Part shown: positions 25,509 through 34,140 of the stretch, piece after piece
Position numbering within the stretch: the stretch's first letter is position 1
Layout: each line of letters opens with the position of its first letter
Assembly: GCA_035487295.1 (NCBI GenBank)
Contig: DATHMH010000041.1
Coordinates: 124,001-188,000, forward strand
Source of the DNA: QIAW01 sp035487295
GTDB taxonomy: Bacteria; Acidobacteriota; Terriglobia; Terriglobales; Acidobacteriaceae
DNA length: 64,000 nucleotides
Direction of reading: 5' to 3'
Translations under genes and position numbers: made by a program
The notes under the pieces: generated by a model
Seen by the model: only the letters and a program-made list of their open reading frames with translations
Database searches by the model: none
Told to the model about the DNA's origin: nothing

Positions 25509-26975
25509 CTAACGTCCTCCCGGACGCGGCGTGCCTCCCAATGGAGAAGAAGTGCCACCACTACTCTTGCTCTTGGAAGAGGCGCCCGTAATCAACTGCG
25601 CGTTTTCCTGCAGGTCGCCATGCAACACCTGGGCAACCACCGTCGAAGTGTGATCGGTGATGCCGGTTTGAATTTGGACCGGCTCCAGGCTCTTGTCGGG
25701 ACGCAACTCCCAAACCACCGCTACATCGTTCGCCTGAGCTGATTTACTTTGTCCGTGTGGCTGGCCGCCGTTGCCGCCTGCTCCGGCTTTATTCCCACCG
25801 GAACCGCTTGCCTGCGCCTGCGTGCCGCTAGAACCAGCAGGGCTGTTGCCGCTAGCAGCGCCCGCATTACCATTGCCGCCGGGGGCACGATTACCATGGC
25901 CGGCAGCAGCGCCACTCTGAATGCCGTATTGGGCATACAGCTTCTGGATTTCATTCGCAGCCAGATCGGGCTTATAACGGAGCGCGCTATTGGCGATTTT
26001 CAAGACGCCGTGCGCCGAGGCCACGGGAATGGTGACATATGCTGTCATCCCGGGGAACAGTTTTAGCTCGGGATTGTCGAAATCCACGATGGTGTCATAT
26101 GTAACCACGTTCTGTACCGTCGTCGCATCCATGCGGACCGCGGAGACTTGTCCGTCAAACTGATCTTGCGGGAAAGCATCCACTTTAAAGGTGACGCGCT
26201 GGCCGGCTCTGATCTGGCCTACGTCTGACTCATCGGTTTTGGCATAAACCTGCATCTTGGTCAGGTCCTGGGCAATCACGAAAAGCGTGGGCGCCTGCAA
26301 CGATGCGGCCACGGTCTGGCCTACATCGACGTTGCGGCTTACCACCGTGCCATCGATGGGAGAAGTGATGATGGTGTATTTGACATTGGTTTGCGCAACT
26401 TTGACGGCCGCCTGCTTCTGCGCCACCTGCGCCTGGGCCTGGTTGATATCGGCGTCGGCCGCCTGCTCCGCGGCGACCGCAGTCTCGGCGCTCGCTTGGT
26501 CCACTTCAAGCTGCTGTTCGCTGATTACGCCCTGGGCCGCCAGTTGCTTCGAGCGTTCATACTGAGTTTGCGCCTGCTGGGCTGTAGCATGCGCCTTCAC
26601 CGCGTTGGCTTTGGCCGATGCCACCGATGCCCGCGCATTCTGCAGATCAGCCTCGGCTTGCAGCAGAGTGCCTTCATAAATCGAGGGATCGAGCTTGGCG
26701 ATGACCTGGCCCTTCTTGACCCGCGAGTTGAAATCGGCGAAGAGAGAGGCAATGGTGCCTGAAACCTGCGAGCCGACCTGCACGCTGGTGACGGCATTGA
26801 TGGTGCCGGTGGCTTCTACCACCTGGCGGACGTCTCCGCGCTCAACTGGAGCAGTAAAATATTGGACGCTGTCTCCGCGATTGAAGACGAAGGCCGCCAA
26901 TATAACAACGACCAGGACAACCGCGATGAGAATCAGCCAACGCTTGCCGCTAAGTTTTATGTCAGTCAGTTTCAC
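25509..26975 (-). CDS. MacA-like periplasmic adaptor (membrane fusion) protein
   Basis: A 488-residue efflux adaptor anchored by an N-terminal membrane helix (about residues 10-32). The biotinyl-lipoyl-like half motif is VGSQVSGTIASLFADFNSRV. A long Ala/Gln-rich coiled coil runs over about residues 100-200, then comes the second lipoyl half (TIITSPIDGTVVSRNVDVGQ), a beta-barrel and the membrane-proximal domain. Unusual is a Gly/Ala/Asn/Ser-rich low-complexity insert of about 65 residues near position 360, before the last beta domain. GTG 26975 is chosen because AGGA lies 9 nt upstream; GTG 27002 would extend the N terminus by nine residues without ribosome-site support. First gene of the efflux operon. 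Confidence 0.9.
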   Translation of the reverse strand: MKLTDIKLSGKRWLILIAVVLVVVILAAFVFNRGDSVQYFTAPVERGDVRQVVEATGTINAVTSVQVGSQVSGTIASLFADFNSRVKKGQVIAKLDPSIYEGTLLQAEADLQNARASVASAKANAVKAHATAQQAQTQYERSKQLAAQGVISEQQLEVDQASAETAVAAEQAADADINQAQAQVAQKQAAVKVAQTNVKYTIITSPIDGTVVSRNVDVGQTVAASLQAPTLFVIAQDLTKMQVYAKTDESDVGQIRAGQRVTFKVDAFPQDQFDGQVSAVRMDATTVQNVVTYDTIVDFDNPELKLFPGMTAYVTIPVASAHGVLKIANSALRYKPDLAANEIQKLYAQYGIQSGAAAGHGNRAPGGNGNAGAASGNSPAGSSGTQAQASGSGGNKAGAGGNGGQPHGQSKSAQANDVAVVWELRPDKSLEPVQIQTGITDHTSTVVAQVLHGDLQENAQLITGASSKSKSSGGTSSPLGGTPRPGGR

Positions 26976-27212
26976 GGTATTAGTTCCTGCCTGATTAGAC
27001 ACGCTTGCACTAAGAAAAGTCTCTACCAGTATAGCGAGATAACAAAACTTAACTCATTCGTGCCAGGGGTCTTTTAACACTTCTTTACAGTCGCGCAAAA
27101 TATTTTAAACATGCGCAGACCTCTGCTGAGAAGCGCAGGCTTTTCAAACGGGTTGCTTATCTGGTGCTCGCATGAAGATCTGGCGCTTCCACACAAAAAC
27201 GAGCTAAAATAA

Positions 27213-27224
27213 CGATTAAAATCG
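27213..27224. promoter_or_regulatory. Palindrome upstream of the molybdate operon
   Basis: CGATT-AA-AATCG at 27213-27224 is a near-perfect inverted repeat in an A/T-rich block 36 bp before the HTH-TOBE gene. TAAAAT hexamers lie at 27205-27210 and 27217-27222 as possible -10 elements. It is a candidate operator for the molybdate-responsive regulator encoded just downstream. Confidence 0.4.
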
Positions 27225-27259
27225 ACTTAATTCGCTTTAAACCAGCAGAGAAGGACAAT

Positions 27260-27664
27260 ATGGCTGAGCTTCTTCACGCGCGCGAGGCAGCACAAATCCT
27301 GGGAGTGAGCTATTCCACTCTCAAACAATGGATCTATCACGGCAAGCTGCGCAGCGTGCGCACGCCGGGCGGCCATCACAGGGTCCCGCAGCGTGAACTG
27401 GACCGCTACTTGCATCGTCGCGGAGAAAAAACCGGCGCCGAACGGCGGCGGGGTTTTCGCCGCATCAGCGGACGCAACCAGCTTGTGGGCCGCGTGGTCG
27501 AAATCCGCAAAGAAGGATTGCTGGCCCAGGTAAAGCTCTCCATTGGCGGGCAGCAGATTACCTCCATCATTACCGCCGATGCCGTCCGCGAAATGGGCCT
27601 GGAAGTCGGACAGACAGCAGCGGCGCTGATTAAATCCACGGAAGTCATGATTGTTACGGTGTAA
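27260..27664 (+). CDS. Molybdate-responsive regulator: MerR/excisionase-type HTH fused to TOBE
   Basis: A 134-residue protein with two parts. Residues 1-52 are an excisionase/MerR-like helix-turn-helix (LHAREAAQILGVSYSTLKQW, then the wing GKLRSVRTPGGHHRVPQREL). After a basic linker, residues 68-134 form a TOBE/Mop domain: NQLVGRVVEIRKEGLLAQVK, ITSIITADAVREMGLEVGQ, AALIKSTEVMIVTV. TOBE/Mop domains bind molybdate or tungstate, so this looks like a ModE-like sensor-regulator with a different DNA-binding domain. AAGGA precedes the ATG. It is separated from modA by only 3 nt, so it is co-transcribed with the transporter it probably controls. Confidence 0.88.
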   Translation: MAELLHAREAAQILGVSYSTLKQWIYHGKLRSVRTPGGHHRVPQRELDRYLHRRGEKTGAERRRGFRRISGRNQLVGRVVEIRKEGLLAQVKLSIGGQQITSIITADAVREMGLEVGQTAAALIKSTEVMIVTV

Positions 27665-27667
27665 TCC

Positions 27668-28447
27668 ATGCCATTGCGAAAATTCCTGCTCTGCTTTGCG
27701 CTTTTCCTTTCTGTTTTGCGGCCAGTGAAGGCCCAGGAACTTCACGTCGCCGCCGCCGCCGACCTCAACTTTGCCCTGCCGGAGATTGCAAAGGCCTTTG
27801 AGGCCCAAACCGGGACCAAGGTGTTGCTTTCCTTTGGCTCATCGGGCAATCTGTTTGCGCAAATTCAGAGCGGCGCACCATTCGATGTTTTTTGTTCCGC
27901 GGATATGGAGTATCCGCGGAAGCTCGCATTAGCCGGCCAGGCTGTGCCGCGAACTTTCCAACAGTATGCTTCCGGGCGCCTGGTGCTCTGGGTTCGCAAC
28001 GACTCGAAGTTGAATTTCGAGCGCGACGGCATCAAAGCGCTGCTCGACCCCAGCATAAAGAAGATCGCAGTTGCCAACCCCGAGCATGCGCCCTATGGGC
28101 GAGCCGCAGTTGCCGCATTGCAAAAATCCAAACTATACGATCAAGTGAAAGAGAAGCTGGTGCTGGGCGAGAACGTCTCCCAGACAGCGCAGTTTGTTAC
28201 CTCAGGCAATGCGGATGCCGGCCTGATCTCGCTGTCGCTGGCGCAGTCGCCAGAGCTTCAAAGGCAGGGCCGTTTCTGGAAAATTCCGCCGGATATCGCC
28301 GAGAGCCTGCCGCAAGGCGTCGTTGTCCTCAAACAAAGCAATTCGCCCGAGATGGCAGAACGATTCGTAGATTTTTTCGCCTGCGGCGCCGGTCAAAAAA
28401 TCCTCGCACGATATGGATTCGAAATTTCGAAAGGCTGCGAAGAGTGA
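27668..28447 (+). CDS. modA: Molybdate ABC transporter substrate-binding protein
   Basis: A 259-residue periplasmic binding protein with a signal peptide (residues 1-22, cleavage near PVKAQ). The mature start ELHVAAAADLNFALPEIAKAF is the ModA signature, followed by FGSSGNLFAQIQSGAPFDVF, the central IAVANPEHAPYGRAA and the GNADAGLISLSLA segment. Binding serines are expected in SFGSSG and the N-terminal AAADL loop. It captures molybdate or tungstate and passes it to ModB. It is the first transporter gene behind the HTH-TOBE regulator and is 8 nt upstream of modB. Confidence 0.95.
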   Translation: MPLRKFLLCFALFLSVLRPVKAQELHVAAAADLNFALPEIAKAFEAQTGTKVLLSFGSSGNLFAQIQSGAPFDVFCSADMEYPRKLALAGQAVPRTFQQYASGRLVLWVRNDSKLNFERDGIKALLDPSIKKIAVANPEHAPYGRAAVAALQKSKLYDQVKEKLVLGENVSQTAQFVTSGNADAGLISLSLAQSPELQRQGRFWKIPPDIAESLPQGVVVLKQSNSPEMAERFVDFFACGAGQKILARYGFEISKGCEE

Positions 28448-28455
28448 TTGGGTAA

Positions 28456-29130
28456 ATGAACTGGCAGGCAATCATCCTGACGCTGCGATTGGCCGTGACC
28501 GTTTCCGCGGTTCTCGTAATCATTGGCTTGCCGCTCGCTTACTGGATCGCCTTTTCACGCCGGCGCTGGAAGTTCCTGGTTGAATCTCTTGTTGCCATGC
28601 CGCTGGTGCTGCCGCCGACTGTCCTGGGCTTTTACTTTCTCCTGCTGCTGGGGCGCGGGGGAATGGTGGGTGCATGGCTTAATCGCATCTTCGGCGTGAC
28701 TCTGCCTTTCAGCTTTGCAGGTTTGGTCGTGGCGTCGGTTTTGTACAGCCTGCCCTTTGCGGTGCAGCCTTTAGTCGCGGGCTTTGCCTCCGTGGACCGC
28801 AAGCTGATTGCAGCATCCGCGCTGTTGGGAGCGACACGGCTTAGGACTTTCCTGCGCGTCATTCTTCCGCTCTCGCTCACGCATCTCATCACCGCGGTTG
28901 TGCTCAGCTTCGCCCATACCCTGGGAGAGTTCGGCGTAGTCCTGATGGTGGGGGGCAATATTCCCGGGGTGACCCGCACCATCTCCATTGCTATCTATGA
29001 CAACGTGCAGGCCCTGGATTACGCCAACGCCAACCAGAATGCGCTGTTCCTGCTGATCTTCAGCTTCGTGATTTTGTCGCTGGTTTACGCGCTCAACCGG
29101 CGCGCTTTTTTCGTAGGGACGGTGCCATGA
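28456..29130 (+). CDS. modB: Molybdate ABC transporter permease
   Basis: A 224-residue inner-membrane permease with about five membrane helices. The EAA loop for ATPase contact reads AASALLGATRLRTFLRVILPLS. Other ModB landmarks are MPLVLPPTVLGFYFLLLLGR and LGEFGVVLMVGGNIPGVTRT. It begins 8 nt after modA and overlaps modC by 4 nt (ATGA). It forms the channel through which molybdate enters the cytoplasm. Confidence 0.95.
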   Translation: MNWQAIILTLRLAVTVSAVLVIIGLPLAYWIAFSRRRWKFLVESLVAMPLVLPPTVLGFYFLLLLGRGGMVGAWLNRIFGVTLPFSFAGLVVASVLYSLPFAVQPLVAGFASVDRKLIAASALLGATRLRTFLRVILPLSLTHLITAVVLSFAHTLGEFGVVLMVGGNIPGVTRTISIAIYDNVQALDYANANQNALFLLIFSFVILSLVYALNRRAFFVGTVP

Positions 29131-29888
29131 ACCAGGTTTCGCCTCTTCAGGAAAAAACCCAGGCTGCCGACCGGCTTCTGCTGCGGATCACCAAGCAATT
29201 CGCAAAAGGCAAGAACGGAGCCGCAGGATTTTGTTTGGACATAAGCTCTGCGGCAGAAGCTGGAATCACGATTGTGTTTGGCCGCTCCGGCGCCGGGAAG
29301 AGCACGTTGCTGGATTGCATCTCAGGCCTGCTTCCCCCTGACAGCGGACGTGTGGCCCTCCGCTCAGAAGCGGAAGAAACCGTATTCTTCGATTCCGAAA
29401 AAGGAATGAATATCATTCCCGCCCAGCGCGGAATCGGATACGTCTTTCAGAATCTCGCCCTGTTTCCCCACCTGACCGTCAACGCCAATGTGGAATACGG
29501 CCTCGCGCATCTCGACCGCGAGCAACGACGGCAGCGGCGCGTGGAAATCCTGCAGTTGTTTCACTGCGATTCGCTTGGCGAGCGCAAGCCCGATGAAATC
29601 TCCGGAGGGGAACGCCAGCGCATTGCCCTCGCCCGCACCCTGGTCACCGAACCGCGCGTTCTTCTGCTCGATGAACCCTTGAGCGCGCTCGATGTGGGCA
29701 CCAAGCTGAAGATCCTGGAAGACCTGCAGGCGTGGAATGAGCTGCGTCGTATTCCTATTCTGTATGTGACCCACAGCCCGGCGGAGGCAATGAGACTGGG
29801 AGAAAATGTAATTTACCTGGAGAACGGGCGCGTTCTGGCGCAAGGTAAACCGGAAGAGGTCCTTCGCAACCTATCCAGCTTCGATTAA
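29127..29888 (+). CDS. modC: Molybdate ABC transporter ATP-binding protein, lacking TOBE domain
   Basis: A 253-residue ATPase with Walker A GRSGAGKSTLLD (near residue 53), Q loop GYVFQNLALFPHLTV, signature SGGERQRIALARTL, Walker B LLLDEPLSALD and H loop VTHSPAEAMR. Typical ModC proteins are about 350 residues and carry a C-terminal TOBE domain that senses molybdate. This one ends right after the ATPase fold, while a TOBE domain is present in the operon's HTH regulator. The N terminus is preceded by about 10 extra polar residues. The 3' end overlaps the convergent murB gene by 4 nt, leaving no room for a terminator. Confidence 0.94.
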   Translation: MNQVSPLQEKTQAADRLLLRITKQFAKGKNGAAGFCLDISSAAEAGITIVFGRSGAGKSTLLDCISGLLPPDSGRVALRSEAEETVFFDSEKGMNIIPAQRGIGYVFQNLALFPHLTVNANVEYGLAHLDREQRRQRRVEILQLFHCDSLGERKPDEISGGERQRIALARTLVTEPRVLLLDEPLSALDVGTKLKILEDLQAWNELRRIPILYVTHSPAEAMRLGENVIYLENGRVLAQGKPEEVLRNLSSFD

Positions 29889-30928
29889 AACCTTCCCACA
29901 AACACCGGCTCAGGCTGCAACTCGATTCCAAAATTCTCCCGCACGCGCTGCTGAATCTCATTTTTTAAAGCAACAATATCGGCAGCGCGCGCGCCTCCGC
30001 GATTGATAATGGCCAGCGCGTGTTTGCTGGAGATTCCCACCGGGCCGCGTTGCAACCCTTTGCTGAAGCCAGCGTGCTCGACCAGCCATGCGGCTGAGAT
30101 TTTCACGTTTCCAGCCGGAGCAAGGAATTGCGGCGCGCGCTCTCCATGGGCGGCCGGCTGCCGGCAGATCTCGTCATATTGTTTCGGCGTAACGATCGGG
30201 TTCTTGAAAAAACTTCCAGCGCTGCGGCTGTCTGCATCGCCTTCCACCAGCAGCATGGCTTTCGTGCGGCGGATATGACGCACGGCTTCGCGCGTCTCCT
30301 GCAAAGTTGGAGACCTGGCGCCGAAAAAGTTTTTAAGGTCGGCATATTCAATGCGCGGAGCTGCCCCCGGAGTGAGCGCGTAAGAAACGCGCAAGACAAT
30401 ATAACGCCCACGCGCGGAAGAGTTAAAGATGCTGGTGCGGTAGGCAAAGCCGGAGTCGCGGTTTTCGAGCTCGCAAATCCTGTTCTGCTCCAGGTCCAGG
30501 ACACGCACACGTGTGATTGTTTCTGCGACCTCCTGTCCGTACGCTCCCACGTTTTGTACTGGAGTCCCGCCCACCGTGCCGGGAATCCCACTCATGCACT
30601 CGATCCCTCCGCAGTTCAAGGTGACAGTGTGCGCTACGAAGCTGTCCCAATCTTCGCCTGCGCTCGCTTCGAAGATGGTTTTGCCGTCTTTGCTCGATTG
30701 GGTAATGCCGCGAAGGGCAATTTTTAGCACGACGCCATCCCAACCGGAGTCAGAGACCACCAGATTGCTGCCGCCTCCAAGCACAAATAGTTCCAACCCG
30801 CGCTCGCGCGCAAACAGAACTGCCGCACTCACATCTTCTTCGCTTTGCGCTTCGATGAAGTAACGCGCCGGGCCGCCAACCTGGAAGGTAGTCAAGGGCG
30901 CCAGAGGAACATGTTCCTGAATCTTCAC
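29885..30928 (-). CDS. murB: UDP-N-acetylenolpyruvoylglucosamine reductase
   Basis: A 347-residue FAD-dependent enzyme making UDP-MurNAc in peptidoglycan synthesis. It shows APLTTFQVGGPARYFIEA at the start, the FAD loop FVLGGGSNLVVSD, GIECMSGIPGTVGGTPVQNVGAYGQE, and near the C terminus SAGSFFKNP with the catalytic serine region. The His/Lys/Glu-rich end (GISSKHALAIINRGGA, LQPEPVFVG) resembles type I (E. coli-like) MurB. The start is GTG 30928, which gives KIQEHVPLAPL; TTG 30937 is a near alternative, and neither has a clear Shine-Dalgarno sequence. The longer frame upstream reads through an AAGTAAGAAG-word hairpin and is not credible. Confidence 0.94.
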   Translation of the reverse strand: MKIQEHVPLAPLTTFQVGGPARYFIEAQSEEDVSAAVLFARERGLELFVLGGGSNLVVSDSGWDGVVLKIALRGITQSSKDGKTIFEASAGEDWDSFVAHTVTLNCGGIECMSGIPGTVGGTPVQNVGAYGQEVAETITRVRVLDLEQNRICELENRDSGFAYRTSIFNSSARGRYIVLRVSYALTPGAAPRIEYADLKNFFGARSPTLQETREAVRHIRRTKAMLLVEGDADSRSAGSFFKNPIVTPKQYDEICRQPAAHGERAPQFLAPAGNVKISAAWLVEHAGFSKGLQRGPVGISSKHALAIINRGGARAADIVALKNEIQQRVRENFGIELQPEPVFVGRF

Positions 30929-30956
30929 GGAAGTCAAGATTATCAGAACAGCTCTT

Positions 30957-31046
30957 GGAAGTAAGAAGGGGGAAGTGGAGAAGTAGGAAGATAGAGTATG
31001 AGTGAAGTGGCTACTTCTTGCTTCTGACTTCGTACTTGCTGCTTCC
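30957..31046. repeat. AAGTAAGAAG-word hairpin
   Basis: The left arm 30957-30990 (GGAAGTAAGAAGGGGGAAGT words) is imperfectly complementary to 31011-31046 (CTTCTTGCTTCTGACTTCGT words), giving arms of about 35 nt around a 20-nt loop. It lies in the divergent gap between murB and the bacilliredoxin gene. Confidence 0.65.
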
Positions 31047-31092
31047 ATCCCTTACAATTAAGATCAAATCTAATTTTCTGGAGGATCCCAAG

Positions 31093-31530
31093 ATGCCGAT
31101 GTATCCCGAACTCATGCTAATTCCTATGCGAGAAGAGTTGACCCGGGTTGGAATTAAAGAGCTGCGCACTCCCGCTGATGTTGATGCTGCGCTTACCGGC
31201 CAGGGCACGGTGCTGGTGGTGGTTAATTCTGTGTGCGGATGCGCCGCCGGCCGTATGCGCCCCGCGGTTCGGATAGCGCTGCAACACGCTACACTTCCGG
31301 AAAAACTCTACAGTGTTTTTGCCGGACAAGACCCGGAAGCCACGCAGCAGGCCCGATCCTATTTCACCGGATATCCTCCGTCTTCCCCTTCGATCGCACT
31401 TTTGCGCGACGGCAAGCTGGTTTACCTGTTGCAGCGCAACCAGATCGAAAACCGCGAAGCCGCTGCCATCGCCACCGACCTGACCCACGCCTTTGATCAG
31501 TTTTGCAGCCCGGTGGGAAGTAAGAAGTAG
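31093..31530 (+). CDS. Bacilliredoxin, BrxA/BrxB (YphP/YqiW) family
   Basis: A 145-residue thioredoxin-fold protein with the family's C-G-C motif in NSVCGCAAGRMRPAV. The opening PMYPELMLIPMREELTRVGI and the later FTGYPPSSPSIALLRDGKLV match BrxA/BrxB. In Firmicutes such proteins remove bacillithiol from mixed disulfides. Whether this organism makes bacillithiol is not shown here; a general thiol-disulfide role is the safe reading. ATG 31093 is chosen because GGAGG lies at 31080-31084; the longer frame from 31018 runs through the upstream hairpin repeat. The last codons (GSKK, then stop) lie inside the next AAGTAAGAAG repeat. Confidence 0.93.
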   Translation: MPMYPELMLIPMREELTRVGIKELRTPADVDAALTGQGTVLVVVNSVCGCAAGRMRPAVRIALQHATLPEKLYSVFAGQDPEATQQARSYFTGYPPSSPSIALLRDGKLVYLLQRNQIENREAAAIATDLTHAFDQFCSPVGSKK

Positions 31531-31615
31531 GAAGAGAAGTAAGAAGTCGGAAGTAAGGAGTAAGAAAGGGTTATTCCTAACTTCTTACTTCCTTACTTCC
31601 GATTTCTAACTTCAG
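31516..31615. repeat. AAGTAAGAAG-word hairpin after bacilliredoxin gene
   Basis: The left arm 31516-31568 is a tandem of GGAAGTAAGAAGTAGGAAG-type words. The right arm 31576-31615 is their reverse complement (CTTCTTACTTCCTTACTTCC). It begins within the last codons of the upstream gene and ends directly at the stop codon of the convergent propeller gene. Confidence 0.7.
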
Positions 31616-32935
31616 TTATTCAGCTTTGCGCAGCATGAATGCCTTCACCACAATCTGGCGTGGATCAAGCCCGACCGGAACCATGGTGAACAGGATGTAG
31701 GGTTTCATGGGAGGCTTGGCCTTCTCGTCATACCGAATCACAGAAACGTCACCCGAGCCGGAGTCAACCACAAGAAGATATTGCTGGCTGGGGGTGAAAG
31801 CCAGGGCGTCAGGCTTGTCGCCTACGGGGACGGTTTGCAGCAGCTTGCCATCGTCAATGCTGTAGATGGAAATGGAATTTCCATTGAAGTTGCTGACGAA
31901 CAGCAGGCTATTGTCGGTGCTCACGATGGAGCGTACCGGCCCCGGCCCCAGCAGATGAGTGCTGCTCACCTCGTTGTTTCCGGTCAACACCTCCGAGACG
32001 GAGTCGGAGCCGAAATTACTCACAAAAATTTCGCCGCCATCGGGCTTAAGGGCAAGATGCACGGGCGACTTGCCTACATCGAGCAAAGTGAGCAGCCGGT
32101 CGGAGTTTTCGTCCGGCGATTCATCATTGGGAGTGGGTTTGCTGGGCGCGGATTTCGGCTGCTTCCTGTCAGACTTTCGCTTTGTCTTAGCTGATGCTGG
32201 TTGAGCGGTGGCGGCCGGAGTCGCGGTGAGTGAACTCGCCGGCGCTGGGAGCTCGTGCCGTAACTGCACCACGGCGATTTCGTTGGCTGAGCTGCACGAG
32301 ATAAAAGCTTTGCTGGAATCGGTGAGAAAGACGATTTCTTCCGGCCCCTGGCACACCGGGACGGTTGAGCGCACGCTCATGGCCGCGGTATCAATTACAG
32401 AGACCGTGCCATCGCTGCGATTGGAAGCCAGCGCAATCTTGCCATCCGGCGAAACCCGCACCAGCCCGGGCGAATGTCCCACAGATATGATGCCCACCAC
32501 TTTGCGGTTCTCCAGATCCACGACAGAAACGTTGGCCGATCCCGCGTTGGTAATGTAGGCGCGCTTGCTGTCAGGGGTGAGGTCCACGAAATATGGTGAG
32601 CGATGCAGACCAATCGTGGCCATCACATTGTTGCTTTCGGCGTCGATAATGCTCAGGTTGTTCGATTCGGTATTTACGACATAGATCTCGTTCTTCTTCG
32701 GATTGGCTGCAATTCCCGTGGGGCTTTGCCCCACCGGAATGCGCTTCACATTTTTAAAAGTGAGCAAATCAATCACGCTGACTTCGTTGCTCTTGCCATC
32801 GGTAACGTAGGCATACTCGCGATAGGCAGGTGGATGATCGGGCGAATTGTCGCTGCAACCCAGAAGCAGGAAAAGGAATAAAACCAAGGCGGCGAGATGC
32901 ACCAGCCGGACAGAAGCAAGATGGCGCGCTATCAT
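31616..32935 (-). CDS. YncE-like beta-propeller lipoprotein
   Basis: A 439-residue predicted lipoprotein. The N terminus has a hydrophobic signal ending in the lipobox LLLGC (about residue 27). The mature part is a string of about 40-residue blades with the YncE/surface-layer pattern: YVTDGKSNEVSVIDL, YVVNTESNNLSIIDAES, YITNAGSANVSVVDLEN and so on, making a seven-bladed propeller. Between blades, about residues 225-280, a Lys/Pro/Ser/Thr-rich low-complexity linker is inserted (KTKRKSDRKQPKSAPSK). Such propellers bind partners or polysaccharides; the specific role is unknown. It is downstream of aroF on the same strand with a 5-nt gap, so it may be co-transcribed. Confidence 0.87.
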   Translation of the reverse strand: MIARHLASVRLVHLAALVLFLFLLLGCSDNSPDHPPAYREYAYVTDGKSNEVSVIDLLTFKNVKRIPVGQSPTGIAANPKKNEIYVVNTESNNLSIIDAESNNVMATIGLHRSPYFVDLTPDSKRAYITNAGSANVSVVDLENRKVVGIISVGHSPGLVRVSPDGKIALASNRSDGTVSVIDTAAMSVRSTVPVCQGPEEIVFLTDSSKAFISCSSANEIAVVQLRHELPAPASSLTATPAATAQPASAKTKRKSDRKQPKSAPSKPTPNDESPDENSDRLLTLLDVGKSPVHLALKPDGGEIFVSNFGSDSVSEVLTGNNEVSSTHLLGPGPVRSIVSTDNSLLFVSNFNGNSISIYSIDDGKLLQTVPVGDKPDALAFTPSQQYLLVVDSGSGDVSVIRYDEKAKPPMKPYILFTMVPVGLDPRQIVVKAFMLRKAE

Positions 32936-32940
32936 CGCTG

Positions 32941-33996
32941 CTAGCGCACCACTGCGCTTTGCAAGCGCGAAGGTTGGGTGGGCACGCTGCGATGAAGGAT
33001 GGCCGCAATCTGTCGCAGCTCGCTCATGAGCTGTTCGAACTGGTCGGGGTAGAGCGACTGTGCGCCGTCCGACAGCGCGCGGTCAGGGTCGTTGTGGACC
33101 TCGACAATTAATCCGTCGGCACCCACCGCGACGGCGGCGCGCGAGAGCGGAATCACTTTATTGCGCTGGCCGGTGCCGTGGCTGGGATCAACAATGATGG
33201 GCAGGTGGCTCAGCCGCTGCACGGCCGGCACCACGCTGAGGTCGAGGGTGTTGCGGGCGTGGTCAACAAAGGTGCGCACGCCGCGCTCGCACAAAACCAC
33301 GTTGTAGTTGCCCTCGCTCATCACGTACTCGGCCGCCATGAGCAGTTCTTCCAGGGTGGCGGCCAGGCCGCGTTTGAGCAGCACCGGTTTTTTCGACCGT
33401 CCGGCGCGCTTGAGCAGAGAAAAATTCTGCATGTTGCGCGCGCCGATCTGGATAACGTCGGCATATTCCTCCACTAATTCGAGGCTCTCGTGATCAATGG
33501 CTTCGGTGACGATCCTCAGGCCGTAGCGCTGGCGGATCTCGGCCAGAATCTTGAGCCCCTCCAGCCCCATCCCCTGAAAGGAATACGGAGAAGTGCGCGG
33601 CTTGTAAGCACCTCCGCGGAAGAAGCGGGCTCCCATGCGATGCACGCTTTCGGCCACGGCAAGAGCCTGCTCTCGGCTCTCAATGGAGCAGGGGCCGGCA
33701 ATGATGGCGAGCTCGGGGCCGCCAATCGTGCCTTCCCAATCTGGGAAGCGTATGACAGTGTTGTCCTGCTTTACATCGCGGCTGACCAGCTTGTAGGGTT
33801 TGCTGACGGCAATGACTTCCTGCACGCCGAGCATCTCATCCAGGCCAATTTCCACCATGCCCTGGTTGCCGGTGATGCCGATGGCGGTGCGCTGCGCCCC
33901 GGGAATACTGTGCGCCCGCAATCCGTGCGCCTCGATTTTTTCACAAACGGCGCGCACCTGCTCTTCAGTGGCCTGCGCCTGCATGACAACTAGCAT
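32941..33996 (-). CDS. aroF: 3-deoxy-7-phosphoheptulonate synthase (DAHP synthase, type I-beta)
   Basis: A 351-residue enzyme for the first step of the shikimate pathway (phosphoenolpyruvate plus erythrose-4-phosphate). Residues 1-70 form a ferredoxin-like regulatory domain (MLVVMQAQATEEQVRAVCEK) as in Thermotoga-type enzymes. The barrel shows IAGPCSIES, FRGGAYKPRTSPYSFQG, the QIGARNMQNF strand, VLLKRG and IIVDPSHGTG with the metal ligands. AAGGA at 34002-34006 supports ATG 33996. The last 15-20 residues after the barrel are not conserved in type. Regulation by the N-terminal domain (feedback by an aromatic amino acid) is known for relatives. Confidence 0.95.
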   Translation of the reverse strand: MLVVMQAQATEEQVRAVCEKIEAHGLRAHSIPGAQRTAIGITGNQGMVEIGLDEMLGVQEVIAVSKPYKLVSRDVKQDNTVIRFPDWEGTIGGPELAIIAGPCSIESREQALAVAESVHRMGARFFRGGAYKPRTSPYSFQGMGLEGLKILAEIRQRYGLRIVTEAIDHESLELVEEYADVIQIGARNMQNFSLLKRAGRSKKPVLLKRGLAATLEELLMAAEYVMSEGNYNVVLCERGVRTFVDHARNTLDLSVVPAVQRLSHLPIIVDPSHGTGQRNKVIPLSRAAVAVGADGLIVEVHNDPDRALSDGAQSLYPDQFEQLMSELRQIAAILHRSVPTQPSRLQSAVVR

Positions 33997-34098
33997 CGTT
34001 TATCCTTCAAAGCTCAAGTTTAATTGCGAAGTTGAGCAAAGGCAAAGCCCAGGCCCGTGTATAAACCTAATCGTACTTTAAACCTTTACAATGTTTTT

Positions 34099-34135
34099 CT
34101 GAGTACTGAGTACTGAGTACTGAGGACTGAGGACT
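34099..34135. repeat. Tandem heptamer CTGAGTA repeat before nfo
   Basis: Three copies of CTGAGTA followed by two of CTGAGGA, a perfect 7-bp period over 35 bp plus two bases. It ends 5 nt before the proposed TTG start of nfo, so the GAGG words could act as its ribosome-binding site. Related GTACTCAG words occur at 7283-7303 and 63339-63385. Confidence 0.7.
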
Positions 34136-34140
34136 AATTC

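Noticed and set aside
34099..34135. Heptamer array considered as a CRISPR-like array
   Set aside because: There are no spacers; it is a simple tandem repeat of 7 bp.
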